In this document: piece by piece, positions 25,501 to 36,769 of the stretch
Layout of the letters: each line of letters opens with the position of its first letter
Position numbering within the stretch: position 1 is the stretch's first letter
Assembly (NCBI RefSeq): GCF_050948215.1
Contig: NW_027488565.1
Coordinates: 744,001 to 808,000 of the forward strand
Direction: 5' to 3'
DNA: 64,000 bases
Source of the DNA: Halictus rubicundus
Lineage: Eukaryota > Arthropoda > Insecta > Hymenoptera > Halictidae
The notes under the pieces: generated by a model
Told to the model about the DNA's origin: nothing
Database searches by the model: none
Seen by the model: only the letters and a program-made list of their open reading frames with translations
Made by a program: the position numbers and the translations under genes

Positions 25501-25703
25501 ACGACCTCTCGCTCCCGGCTGTCGTCGCTGCGGCAGCCGGTGGCGAGGAGGCGTGGAGGGGGTTCGCTTCCTTCTGCGAGCGGGTTATGCTGCGGAAGGA
25601 GGCTGCGGAACGGGATCGGGAGCGTAATCACGATCCCGGCCGAAGGGGGGGGAGGCGGCGCAGGGTACGCCCCGGGGGCGTACCCCCGTTGCGACGCCTC
25701 TGA
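22382..25703 (+). CDS. ORF2: APE endonuclease - reverse transcriptase polyprotein (one frameshift)
   Basis: The catalytic protein for target-primed reverse transcription. APE-type endonuclease: QANLN at 22550, AAEPYA, GDFNAHAVSWGS from 22898, VDLT, and SDHTPI from 23126, so the catalytic Asn, Glu, Asp and His residues are present. RT: KAPGPDG 23840-23860, LPKGGK, GYRPI, FGFREGLST, motif A SLDIANAFNT with Asp at 24246, motif B RGVPQGSVLGPLLW, motif C YADDT 24510-24524. C-terminal finger C-x2-C-x8-H-x4-C at 25401-25454. No RNase H was recognised. The frame shifts by one base in the G8 run 24213-24220: the upstream frame stops at 24256 and the downstream frame runs 24222-25703, which separates endonuclease plus RT fingers from the RT palm. 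The frame overlaps ORF1 in the -1 phase, is open from about 22367, and has no ATG before the endonuclease, so the start given is nominal. Length from QANLN to stop is about 1050 residues, usual for R1-clade ORF2. Confidence 0.9.
24213..24220 (+). other. Frameshift site in ORF2 (G8 run)
   Basis: The RT fingers read up to ...SEACTRGG in one frame, and motif A (...ALAISLDIANAFNT) continues one base later. Removing one G from this eight-G run makes the RT continuous. It lies just upstream of the first catalytic Asp, so a copy truly carrying it would have no RT activity. Confidence 0.88.
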
Positions 25704-26112
25704 CGCGAGCGGGGACGCCCTTGATGATCTCGAGTCGGGGGATCGGATATCCCCTTACACTCGGTCACCAACGGCGTCCCCGGAGGCCGCCGGGCATCTC
25801 GGGCGGGGGCCCGGACGCTCATCGGGCGGCCTAACAGGGGGGGGGAAGGCGCCACGTCGTCCGTTGCGTGGTGCCATCGGATAGAGTAGGTACGGGAGGG
25901 GGCCGCGTCCCCCCCCTGGGTGGTATGCTAAGGCGGGGGCACACCGGATTGACATGCGCGCGCAGAGCACGGGTGCCCCCAGGAGTCTAGGGACGGACGG
26001 GGAGGAGTTAGTGGGTATACTCGGCGTTGCACCAACCAGCCGAGGAGTCCCACATAACCCGGACCCCCCCCCCCCGGGGGGTTCGGGTATCCGTAACGAG
26101 ATTACCTCCTCG
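25704..26112 (+). other. Element 3' UTR
   Basis: 409 nt between the ORF2 stop (TGA 25701-25703) and the poly(A) tract, with no ORF of note and no AATAAA signal seen. It is GC-rich with several G and C homopolymers. Its last 72 nt form a nested stem directly against the poly(A). In R2 and SART-type elements the 3' UTR is the part of the RNA recognised by the reverse transcriptase. Confidence 0.85.
26041..26112 (+). other. Nested terminal hairpin abutting the poly(A)
   Basis: An outer 7-bp stem, CGAGGAG 26041-26047 with CTCCTCG 26106-26112, closes directly against the first A of the tail. Inside it a 13-bp stem pairs ACCCGGACCCCCC 26057-26069 with GGGGGGTTCGGGT 26076-26088 (one G.U pair), with a loop of six C. 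It is a good candidate for the 3' recognition structure. The C12 tract (26064-26075) may be length-variable or mis-sequenced. Confidence 0.7.
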
Positions 26113-26134
26113 AAAAAAAAAAAAAAAAAAAAAA
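26113..26134 (+). other. Poly(A) tail of the retrotransposon
   Basis: Twenty-two A residues immediately before the satellite resumes with TAGGATAGAGG. One A may belong to the target. It marks the 3' end of an RNA-derived insertion by target-primed reverse transcription. Confidence 0.97.
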
Positions 26135-29100
26135 TAGGATAGAGGATAGGATAGGAGAGAAGATAGGATAGGATAGAGGATAGGATAGGATAGAGGATAG
26201 GATAGGATAGTTGATAGGATAGGATAGGATAGAGGATAGGATAGGATAGTTGATGGGATAGGATACAGCATAGGATAGGATAGAGGATAGGATAGGATAG
26301 AGGATAGGATAGGATAGAGGATAGGATAGGATAGAGGATAGGATAGGATAGAGGATAGGATAGGATAGAGGATTGGATAGGACAGAGGATAGGATAGGAT
26401 AGAGGATAGGATATTATAGAGGATAGGATAGGATAGAGGATAACATAGGGGATTGGATAGCATAGAGGATAGGAGACGATAGAGGATAGGATAGGATAGA
26501 GGATAGGATAGGATAGATGATATTATAGGATAGAGGCTAGGATAGGATGGAGGATAGGATAGGATAGAGGATAGGATATAGGATTGGATAGGATACAGGA
26601 AAGGATAGGATAGAGGATAGGATAGGATAAAGAATATTATAGGATAGAGGATAGGATAGGATAGAGGATAGGATAGGAAAGAGGACAGGATAGGATACAG
26701 GATACGATATTATAGAGGATACGATATTATAGAGGATAGGATAGGATAGAGGATAGGATAGGATAGAGGATAGGATAGGATAAAGAATATTATAGGATAG
26801 AGGATAGGATAGGATAGAGGATAGGATAGGAAAGATGATATTATAGGATAGAGGCTAGGATAGGATGGAGGATAGGATAGGATAGAGGATAGGATATAGG
26901 ATTGGATAGGATAGAGGATAGGATCGGATAGAGGATAGGATAGGATAGAGGATAGGATAGGATAGAGGATAGGATAGGATAGAGGATTGGATAGGACAGA
27001 GGATAGGATAGGACAGAGGATAGGATAGGATAGAGGATAGGATAGGATAGAGGATAGGATAGGATAGATGATATTATAGGATAGAGGATAGGATAGGATG
27101 GAGGATAGGATAGGATAGAGGATAGGATATAGGATTGGATAGGATAGAGGATAGGATAGGATAGAGGATAGGATAGGAGAGAGGATAGGATAGGACAGAG
27201 GATAGGATAGGATAGAGGATAGGATAGGATAGAGGATAGGATAGGATAGTTGATAGGATAGGATAGGATAGAGGATAGGATAGGATAGTTGATAGGATAG
27301 GATACAGGAAAGGATAGGATAGAGGATAGTATAGGATAGAGGATAGGATAGGATAGAGGATAGGATAGGATAGAGGATAGGATAGGACAGAGGATAGGAT
27401 AGGATAGAGGATAGGATATTATTAGAGGATAGGATAGGATAGAGGAAAACATAGGGGATTGGATAGGATAGAGGATAGGATATTATAGAGGATAGGATAG
27501 GATAGAGGATAACATAGGGGATTGGATAGCATAGAGGATAGGAGACGATAGAGGCTAGGATAGGATAGAGGATAGGATAGGATAGATGATATTATAGGAT
27601 AGAGGCTAGGATAGGATGGAGGATAGGATAGGATAGAGGATAGGATATAGGATTGGATAGGATAGAGTATAGGATCGGATAGAGGATAGGATAGGATAGA
27701 GGATTGGATAGGATAGAGTATACCAAAGGATAGAGGATAGGATAGGATTGAGGATAGGATAGGAAAGAGGACAGGATAGGATACAGGATACGATATTATA
27801 GAGGATAGGATAGGATAGAGGATAGGATAGGAGAGAGGATAGGATAGGACAGAGGATAGGATAGGACAGAGGATAGGATAGGATAGAGGATAGGATAGGA
27901 TAGGATAGAGGATAGGATAGGATAGTTGATAGGATAGGATACAGGATAGGATAGGATAGAGGATAGGATAGGATACAGGATAGGATAGGATAGAGGATAG
28001 GATAGGATAGAGGATAGGATAGGATAGAGGATAGGATAGGATAGAGGATTGGATAGGACAGAGGATAGGATAGGACAGAGGATAGGATAGGATAGAGGAT
28101 AGGATAGGATAGAGGATAGGATAGGATAGATGATATTATAGGATAGAGGATAGGATAGGATGGAGGATAGGATAGGATAGAGGATAGGATATAGGATTGG
28201 ATAGGATAGAGGATAGGATAGGATAGAGGATAGGATAGGAGAGAGGATAGGATAGGACAGAGGATAGGATAGGATAGAGGATAGGATAGGATAGAGGATA
28301 GGATAGGATAGTTGATAGGATAGGATAGGATAGAGGATAGGATAGGATAGTTGATAGGATAGGATACAGGAAAGGATAGGATAGAGGATAGTATAGGATA
28401 GAGGATAGGATAGGATAGAGGATAGGATAGGATAGAGGATAGGATAGGATAGAGGATAGGATAGGATAGGATAGAGGATAGGATAGGATAGTTGATAGGA
28501 TAGGATACAGGATAGGATAGGATAGAGGATAGGATAGGATAGAGGATAGGATAGGATAGAGGATAGGATAGGATAGAGGATAGGATAGGATAGAGGATAG
28601 GATAGGACAGAGGATAGGATAGGATAGAGGATAGGATAGGATAGAGGATAGGATAGGATAGAGGATAGGATAGGACAGAGGATAGGATAGGATAGAGGAT
28701 AGGATATTATTAGAGGATAGGATAGGATAGAGGATAACATAGGGGATTGGATAGTATAGAGGATAGGATAGGATAGAGGATAGGATGGGATAGATGATAT
28801 TATAGGATAGTTGATAGGATAGGATACAGGAAAGGATAGGATAGAGGATAGGATAGGATAAAGAATAGGATAGGATAGAGGATAGGATAGGATAGAGGAT
28901 AGGATAGGAAAGAGGACAGGATAGGATACAGGATACGATATTATAGAGGATACGATATTATAGAGGATAGGATAGGATAGAGGATAGGATAGGATAGAGG
29001 ATAGGATAGGATAGGATAGAGGATAGGATAGGATAGAGGATAGGATAGGATAGTTGATAGGATAGTTGATAGGATAGGATAGGATAGAGGATAGGATAGG

Positions 29101-31523
29101 ATAGAGGATAGGATAGGATAGTTGATAGGATAGTTGATAGGATAGGATAGGATAGAGGATAGGATAGAATAGTTGATAGGATAGGATACAGCATAGGATA
29201 GGATAGAGGATAGGATAGGATACAGGATAGGATAGGATAGAGGATAGGATAGGATAGAGGATAGGATAGGATAGAGGATAGGATAGGATAGAGGATTGGA
29301 TAGGACAGAGGATAGGATAGGACAGAGGATAGGATAGGATAGAGGATAGGATAGGATAGAGGATAGGATAGGATAGATTATATTATAGGATAGAGGATAG
29401 GATAGGATGGAGGATAGGATAGGATAGAGGATAGGATATAGGATTGGATAGGATAGAGGATAGGATAGGATAGAGGATAGGATAGGAGAGAGGATAGGAT
29501 AGGACAGAGGATAGGATAGGATACAGGAAAGGATAGGATAGAGGATAGTATAGGATAGAGGATAGGATAGGATAGAGGATATTATAGGATAGAGGATAGG
29601 ATAGGATAGAGGATAGGATAGGATAGGATAGAGGATAGGATAGGATAGTTGATAGGATAGGATACAGGATAGGATAGGATAGAGGATAGGATAGGATAGA
29701 GGATAGGATAGGATAGAGGATAGGATAGGATAGAGGATAGGATAGGATAGAGGATAGGATAGGACAGAGGATAGGATAGGATAGAGGATAGGATAGGATA
29801 GAGGATAGGATAGGATAGAGGATAGGATAGGACAGAGGATAGGATAGGATAGAGGATAGGATATTATTAGAGGATAGGATAGGATAGAGGATAACATAGG
29901 GGATTGGATAGTATAGAGGATAGGATAGGATAGAGGATAGGATGGGATAGATGATATTATAGGATAGTTGATAGGATAGGATACAGGAAAGGATAGGATA
30001 GAGGATAGGATAGGATAAAGAATAGGATAGGATAGAGGATAGGATAGGATAGAGGATAGGATAGGAAAGAGGACAGGATAGGATACAGGATACGATATTA
30101 TAGAGGACACGATATTATAGAGGATAGGATAGGATAGAGGATAGGATAGGATAGAGGATAGGATAGGATAGGATAGAGGATAGGATAGGATAGAGGATAG
30201 GATAGGATAGAGGATAGGATAGGATAGTTGATAGGATAGTTGATAGGATAGGATAGGATAGAGGATAGGATAGAATAGTTGATAGGATAGGATACAGCAT
30301 AGGATAGGATAGAGGATAGGATAGGATAGAGGATAGGATAGGATAGAGGATAGGATAGGATAGAGGATAGGATAGGATAGAGGATAGGATAGTTGATAGG
30401 ATAGGATAGGATAGGATAGAGGATAGGATAGGATTGGATAGAGGATAGGATAGGATAGTTGATGGGATAGGATACAGCATAGGATAGGATAGAGGATAGG
30501 ATAGGATAGAGGATAGGATAGGATAGAGGATAGGATAGGATAGAGGATAGGATAGGATAGAGGATAGGATAGGATAGAGGATTGGATAGGACAGAGGATA
30601 GGATAGGATAGAGGATAGGATATTATAGAGGATAGGATAGGATAGAGGATAACATAGGGGATTGGATAGCATAGAGGATAGGAAACGATAGAGGATAGGA
30701 TAGGATAGAGGATAGGATAGGATAGATGATATTATAGGATAGAGGCTAGGATAGGATGGAGGATGGGATAGGATAGAGGATAGGATATAGGATTGGATAG
30801 GATAGAGGATAGGATCGGATAGAGGATAGGATAGGATTGAGGATAGGAGAGGATAGAGCAAATGATAGAGCATAGGAAAGAATTGAGGATAGGATAGGAT
30901 AGAATATAGTATAGGATAGAGAATAGGATAGGATAGATGATATTATAGGATAGAGGATAGGATAGGATGGAGGATAGGATAGGATAGAGGATAGGATAGG
31001 ATAGGATAGAGGATAGGATAGGATAGAGGATAGGATAGGAGAGAGGATAGGATAGGACAGAGGATAGGATAGGATAGAGGATAGGATAGGATAGAGGATA
31101 GGATAGGATAGTTGATAGGATAGGATAGGATAGAGGATAGGATAGGATAGAGGATAGGATAGGATAGTTGATAGGATAGGATACAGGAAAGGATAGGATA
31201 GAGGATAGTATAGGATAGAGGATAGGATAGGATAGAGGATAGGATAGGATAGAGGATAGGATAGGATAGAGGATAGGATAGGAGAGAGGATAGGATAGAA
31301 GAGAGGATAGGATAGGATAGAGGATAGGATAGGATAGAGGATAGGATAGGATAGTTGATAGGATAGGATAGGATAGTTGATAGGATAGGATACAGGAAAG
31401 GATAGGATAGAGGATAGGATAGGATAGAGAATAGGATAGGATAGAGGATAGGATAGGATAGAGGATAGGATAGGAAAGAGGACAGGATAGGATACAGGAT
31501 ACGATATTATAGAGGATACGATA

Positions 31524-32096
31524 TTATAGAGGATAGGATAGGATAGAGGATAGGATAGGATAGAGGATAGGATAGGATAGAGGATAGGATAGGAGAGAGG
31601 ATAGGATAGGATAGAGGATAGGATAGGATAGAGGATAGGATAGGATAGTTGATAGGCTAGGATAGGATAGAGGATAGGATAGGATAGTTGATGGGATAGG
31701 ATACAGCATAGGATAGGATAGAGGATAGGATAGGATAGAGGATAGGATAGGATAGAGGATAGGATAGGATAGAGAATAGGATAGGATAGAGGATAGGATA
31801 GGATAGAGGATTGGATAGGACAGAGGATAGGATAGGATAGAGGATAGGATATTATAGAGGATAGGATAGGATAGAGGATAACATAGGGGATTGGATAGCA
31901 TAGAGGATAGGAGACGATAGAGGATAGGATAGGATAGAGGATAGGATAGGATAGATGATATTATAGGATAGAGGCTAGGATAGGATGGAGGGATAGGATA
32001 GGATAGAGGATAGGATATAGGATTGGACAGGATAGAGGATAGGATCGGATAGAGGATAGGATAGGATAGAGGATTGGATAGGATAGAGTATACCAA
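31524..32096 (+). repeat. Dispersed higher-order block, copy 3 of 4
   Basis: Matches 7921-8493 and 16370-16942 with one change near 31656 (GGCTAGG for GGATAGG). It shares this change with copy 4, so these two copies share a more recent ancestor. Confidence 0.85.
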
Positions 32097-32522
32097 AGGA
32101 TAGAGGATAGGATAGGATTGAGGATAGGATAGGAAAGAGGACAGGATAGGATACAGGATACGATATTATAGAGGATAGGATACGATAGAGGATAGGATAG
32201 GAGAGAGGATAGAATAGGACAGAGGATAGGATAGGATAGAGGATAGGATAGGATAGAGGATAGGATAGGATAGGATAGAGGGTAGGATAGGATAGTTGAT
32301 AGGATAGGATACAGGATAGGATAGGATAGGATAGAGGATAGGATAGGATAGAGGATAGGATAGGATAGAGGATAGGATAGGATAGAGGATAGGATAGGAC
32401 AGAGGATAGGATAGGAGAGAGGATAGGATAGGACAGAGGATAGGATAGGATAGAGGATAGGATAGGATAGAGGATAGGATAGGATAGGATAGAGGATAGG
32501 ATAGGATAGTTGATAGGATAGG

Positions 32523-35500
32523 ATACAGGATAGGATAGGATAGAGGATAGGATAGGATAGAGGATAGGATAGGATAGAGGATAGGATAGCATAGAGGATA
32601 GGATAGGATAGAGGATAGGATAGGATAGAGGATAGGATAGGACAGAGGATAGGATGGGATAGAGGATAGGATATTATTAGAGGATAGGATAGGATAGAGG
32701 AAAACATAGGGGATTGGATAGGATAGAGGATAGGATATTATAGAGGATAGGATAGGATAGAGGATAACATAGGGGATTGGATAGCATAGAGGATAGGAGA
32801 CGATAGAGGCTAGGATAGGATAGAGGATAGGATAGGATAGATGATATTATAGGATAGAGGCTAGGATAGGATGGAGGATAGGATAGGATAGAGGATAGGA
32901 TATAGGATTGGATAGGATAGAGTATAGGATCGGATAGAGGATAGGATAGGATAGAGGATTGGATAGGATAGAGTATACCAAAGGATAGAGGATAGGATAG
33001 GATTGAGGATAGGATAGGAAAGAGGACAGGATAGGATACAGGATACGATATTATAGAGGATAGGATAGGATAGAGGATAGGATAGGAGAGAGGATAGGAT
33101 AGGACAGAGGATAGGATAGGACAGAGGATAGGATAGGATAGAGGATAGGATAGGATAGGATAGAGGATAGGATAGGATAGTTGATAGGATAGGATACAGG
33201 ATAGGATAGGATAGAGGATAGGATAGGATACAGGATAGGATAGGATAGAGGATAGGATAGGATAGAGGATAGGATAGGATAGAGGATAGGATAGGATAGA
33301 GGATTGGATAGGACAGAGGATAGGATAGGACAGAGGATAGGATAGGATAGAGGATAGGATAGGATAGAGGATAGGATAGGATAGATGATATTATAGGATA
33401 GAGGATAGGATAGGATGGAGGATAGGATAGGATATAGGATTGGATAGGATAGAGGATAGGATAGGATAGAGGATAGGATAGGAGAGAGGATAGGATAGGA
33501 CAGAGGATAGGATAGGATAGAGGATAGGATAGGATAGAGGATAGGATAGGATAGTTGATAGGATAGGATAGGATAGAGGATAGGATAGGATAGTTGATAG
33601 GATAGGATACAGGAAAGGATAGGATAGAGGATAGTATAGGATAGAGGATAGGATAGGATAGAGGATAGGATAGGATAGAGGATAGGATAGGACAGAGGAT
33701 AGGATAGGATAGAGGATAGGATATTATTAGAGGATAGGATAGGATAGAGGAAAACATAGGGGATTGGATAGGATAGAGGATAGGATATTATAGAGGATAG
33801 GATAGGATAGAGGATAACATAGGGGATTGGATAGCATAGAGGATAGGAGACGATAGAGGCTAGGATAGGATAGAGGATAGGATAGGATAGATGATATTAT
33901 AGGATAGAGGCTAGGATAGGATGGAGGATAGGATAGGATAGAGGATAGGATATAGGATTGGATAGGATAGAGTATAGGATCGGATAGAGGATAGGATAGG
34001 ATAGAGGATTGGATAGGATAGAGTATACCAAAGGATAGAGGATAGGATAGGATTGAGGATAGGATAGGAAAGAGGACAGGATAGGATACAGGATACGATA
34101 TTATAGAGGATAGGATAGGATAGAGGATAGGATAGGAGAGAGGATAGGATAGGACAGATGATAGGATAGGACAGAGGATAGGATAGGATAGAGGATAGGA
34201 TAGGATAGGATAGAGGATAGGATAGGATAGTTGATAGGATAGGATACAGGATAGGATAGGATAGAGGATAGGATAGGATACAGGATAGGATAGGATAGAG
34301 GATAGGATAGGATAGAGGATAGGATAGGATAGAGGATAGGATAGGATAGAGGATTGGATAGGACAGAGGATAGGATAGGACAGAGGATAGGATAGGATAG
34401 AGGATAGGATAGGATAGAGGATAGGATAGGATAGATGATATTATAGGATAGAGGATAGGATAGGATGGAGGATAGGATAGGATAGAGGATAGGATATAGG
34501 ATTGGATAGGATAGAGGATAGGATAGGATAGAGGATAGGATAGGAGAGAGGATAGGATAGGACAGAGGATAGGATAGGATAGAGGATAGGATAGGATAGA
34601 GGATAGGATAGGATAGTTGATAGGATAGGATAGGATAGAGGATAGGATAGGATAGTTGATAGGATAGGATACAGGAAAGGATAGGATAGAGGATAGTATA
34701 GGATAGAGGATAGGATAGGATAGAGGATAGGATAGGATAGAGGATAGGATAGGATAGGATAGAGGATAGGATAGGATAGTTGATAGGATAGGATACAGGA
34801 TAGGATAGGATAGAGGATAGGATAGGATAGAGGATAGGATAGGATAGAGGATAGGATAGGATAGAGGATAGGATAGGATAGAGGATAGGATAGGACAGAG
34901 GATAGGATAGGATAGAGGATAGGATAGGATAGAGGATAGGATAGGATAGAGGATAGGATAGGACAGAGGATAGGATAGGATAGAGGATAGGATATTATTA
35001 GAGGATAGGATAGGATAGAGGATAACATAGGGGATTGGATAGTATAGAGGATAGGATAGGATAGAGGATAGGATGGGATAGATGATATTATAGGATAGTT
35101 GATAGGATAGGATACAGGAAAGGATAGGATAGAGGATAGGATAGGATAAAGAATAGGATAGGATAGAGGATAGGATAGGATAGAGGATAGGATAGGAAAG
35201 AGGACAGGATAGGATACAGGATACGATATTATAGAGGATACGATATTATAGAGGATAGGATAGGATAGAGGATAGGATAGGATAGAGGATAGGATAGGAT
35301 AGGATAGAGGATAGGATAGGATAGAGGATAGGATAGGATAGTTGATAGGATAGTTGATAGGATAGGATAGGATAGAGGATAGGATAGAATAGTTGATAGG
35401 ATAGGATACAGCATAGGATAGGATAGAGGATAGGATAGGATAGAGGATAGGATAGGATAGAGGATAGGATAGGATAGAGGATAGGATAGGATAGAGGATA

Positions 35501-36769
35501 GGATAGGATAGAGGATAGGATAGTTGATAGGATAGGATAGGATAGGATAGAGGATAGGATAGGATTGGATAGAGGATAGGATAGGATAGTTGATGGGATA
35601 GGATACAGCATAGGATAGGATAGAGGATAGGATAGGATAGAGGATAGGATAGGATAGAGGATAGGATAGGATAGAGGATAGGATAGGATAGAGGATAGGA
35701 TAGGATAGAGGATTGGATAGGACAGAGGATAGGATAGGATAGAGGATAGGATATTATAGAGGATAGGATAGGATAGAGGATAACATAGGGGATTGGATAG
35801 CATAGAGGATAGGAAACGATAGAGGATAGGATAGGATAGAGGATAGGATAGGATAGATGATATTATAGGATAGAGGCTAGGATAGGATGGAGGATGGGAT
35901 AGGATAGAGGATAGGATATAGGATTGGATAGGATAGAGGATAGGATCGGATAGAGGATAGGATAGGATTGAGGATAGGAGAGGATAGAGCAGATGATAGA
36001 GCATAGGAAAGAATTGAGGATAGGATAGGATAGAATATAGTATAGGATAGAGAATAGGATAGGATAGATGATATTATAGGATAGAGGATAGGATAGGATG
36101 GAGGATAGGATAGGATAGAGGATAGGATAGGATAGGATAGAGGATAGGATAGGATAGAGGATAGGATAGGAGAGAGGAAAGGATAGGACAGAGGATAGGA
36201 TAGGATAGAGGATAGGATAGGATAGAGGATAGGATAGGATAGTTGATAGGATAGGATAGGATAGAGGATAGGATAGGATAGAGGATAGGATAGGATAGTT
36301 GATAGGATAGGATAGAGGATAGTATAGGATAGAGGATAGGATAGGATAGAGGATAGGATAGGATAGAGGATAGGATAGGATAGAGGATAGGATAGGAGAG
36401 AGGATAGGATAGAAGAGAGGATAGGATAGGATAGAGGATAGGATAGGATAGAGGATAGGATAGGATAGTTGATAGGATAGGATAGGATAGTTGATAGGAT
36501 AGGATACAGGAAAGGATAGGATAGAGGATAGGATAGGATAGAGAATAGGATAGGATAGAGGATAGGATAGGATAGAGGATAGGATAGGAAAGAGGACAGG
36601 ATAGGATACAGGATACGATATTATAGAGGATACGATATTATAGAGGATAGGATAGGATAGAGGATAGGATAGGATAGAGGATAGGATAGGATAGAGGATA
36701 GGATAGGAGAGAGGATAGGATAGGATAGAGGATAGGATAGGATAGAGGATAGGATAGGATAGTTGATAG
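32523..36769 (+). repeat. 4246-bp tandem duplication, copy 1
   Basis: Every landmark checked in this segment recurs at exactly +4246 bp: ATTATTAG near 32673, TATACCAAAGG 32976 and 34026, CAGATG 34155, AGTTGAT 35522, AGAGAGGAAA 36171, and GGCTAGG 36769/41015. I noticed no substitution at these points. Edges are approximate because both boundaries fall in generic monomers. Confidence 0.85.
32650..34470 (+). repeat. 1050-bp local tandem repeat inside the 4246-bp unit
   Basis: Landmarks repeat at +1050 bp: ATTATTAG 32673 and 33723, TATACCAAAGG 32976 and 34026, and the GAGACGATAGAGG block near 32800 and 33850. One difference is GACAGATG at 34153 for GACAGAGG. The match breaks near 33430/34480, where the second copy has extra monomers. 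It recurs within copy 2 of the 4246-bp unit (37222 and 38272). Confidence 0.8.

Larger units (their letters stand above)
19784..26134 (+). mobile_element. R1-clade non-LTR retrotransposon (TRAS/SART-like) in the satellite
   Basis: A complete-looking 6351-bp LINE on the + strand. In order it has a 5' HDV-like ribozyme fold (19784-19941), structured 5' UTR (to 20376), ORF1 with three CCHC knuckles (20377-22523), ORF2 with APE endonuclease, reverse transcriptase and C-terminal CCHC finger (to 25703), 3' UTR (25704-26112) and poly(A) (26113-26134). There are no LTRs and no RNase H domain was recognised. The endonuclease start (LQANLNHSRAAQDL), the C-x2-C-x8-H-x4-C finger and the third long knuckle of ORF1 are R1-clade traits. 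TRAS and SART of this clade are known to insert into telomeric TTAGG repeats. Here the left flank ends GGAT and the right flank resumes TAGGATAGAGG, keeping the 17-bp register to within two bases. Its high GC content contrasts sharply with the array. Each ORF has one frameshift. Confidence 0.93.

Noticed and set aside
24231..25703. A separate gene starting at 24231
   Set aside because: It is the RT palm-to-C-terminus of ORF2 after the G8 frameshift; the TTG at 24231 is an internal Leu codon just before motif A.
22501..25703. RNase H domain in ORF2
   Set aside because: After the RT and the CCHC finger only a short tail remains before the stop, with no RNase H motif; most R1-clade elements lack one.
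20262..25970. Antisense and alternate-frame ORFs inside the retrotransposon (for example 20766-21734, 22825-24003, 23628-24035)
   Set aside because: Shadow frames of very GC-rich coding sequence with no recognisable motifs; the sense frames carry all conserved residues.
19778..26140. A defined target-site duplication
   Set aside because: Flanks are repetitive, so any duplication of 1-7 bp (for example AT or TAGGAT) fits equally well and none can be proven.
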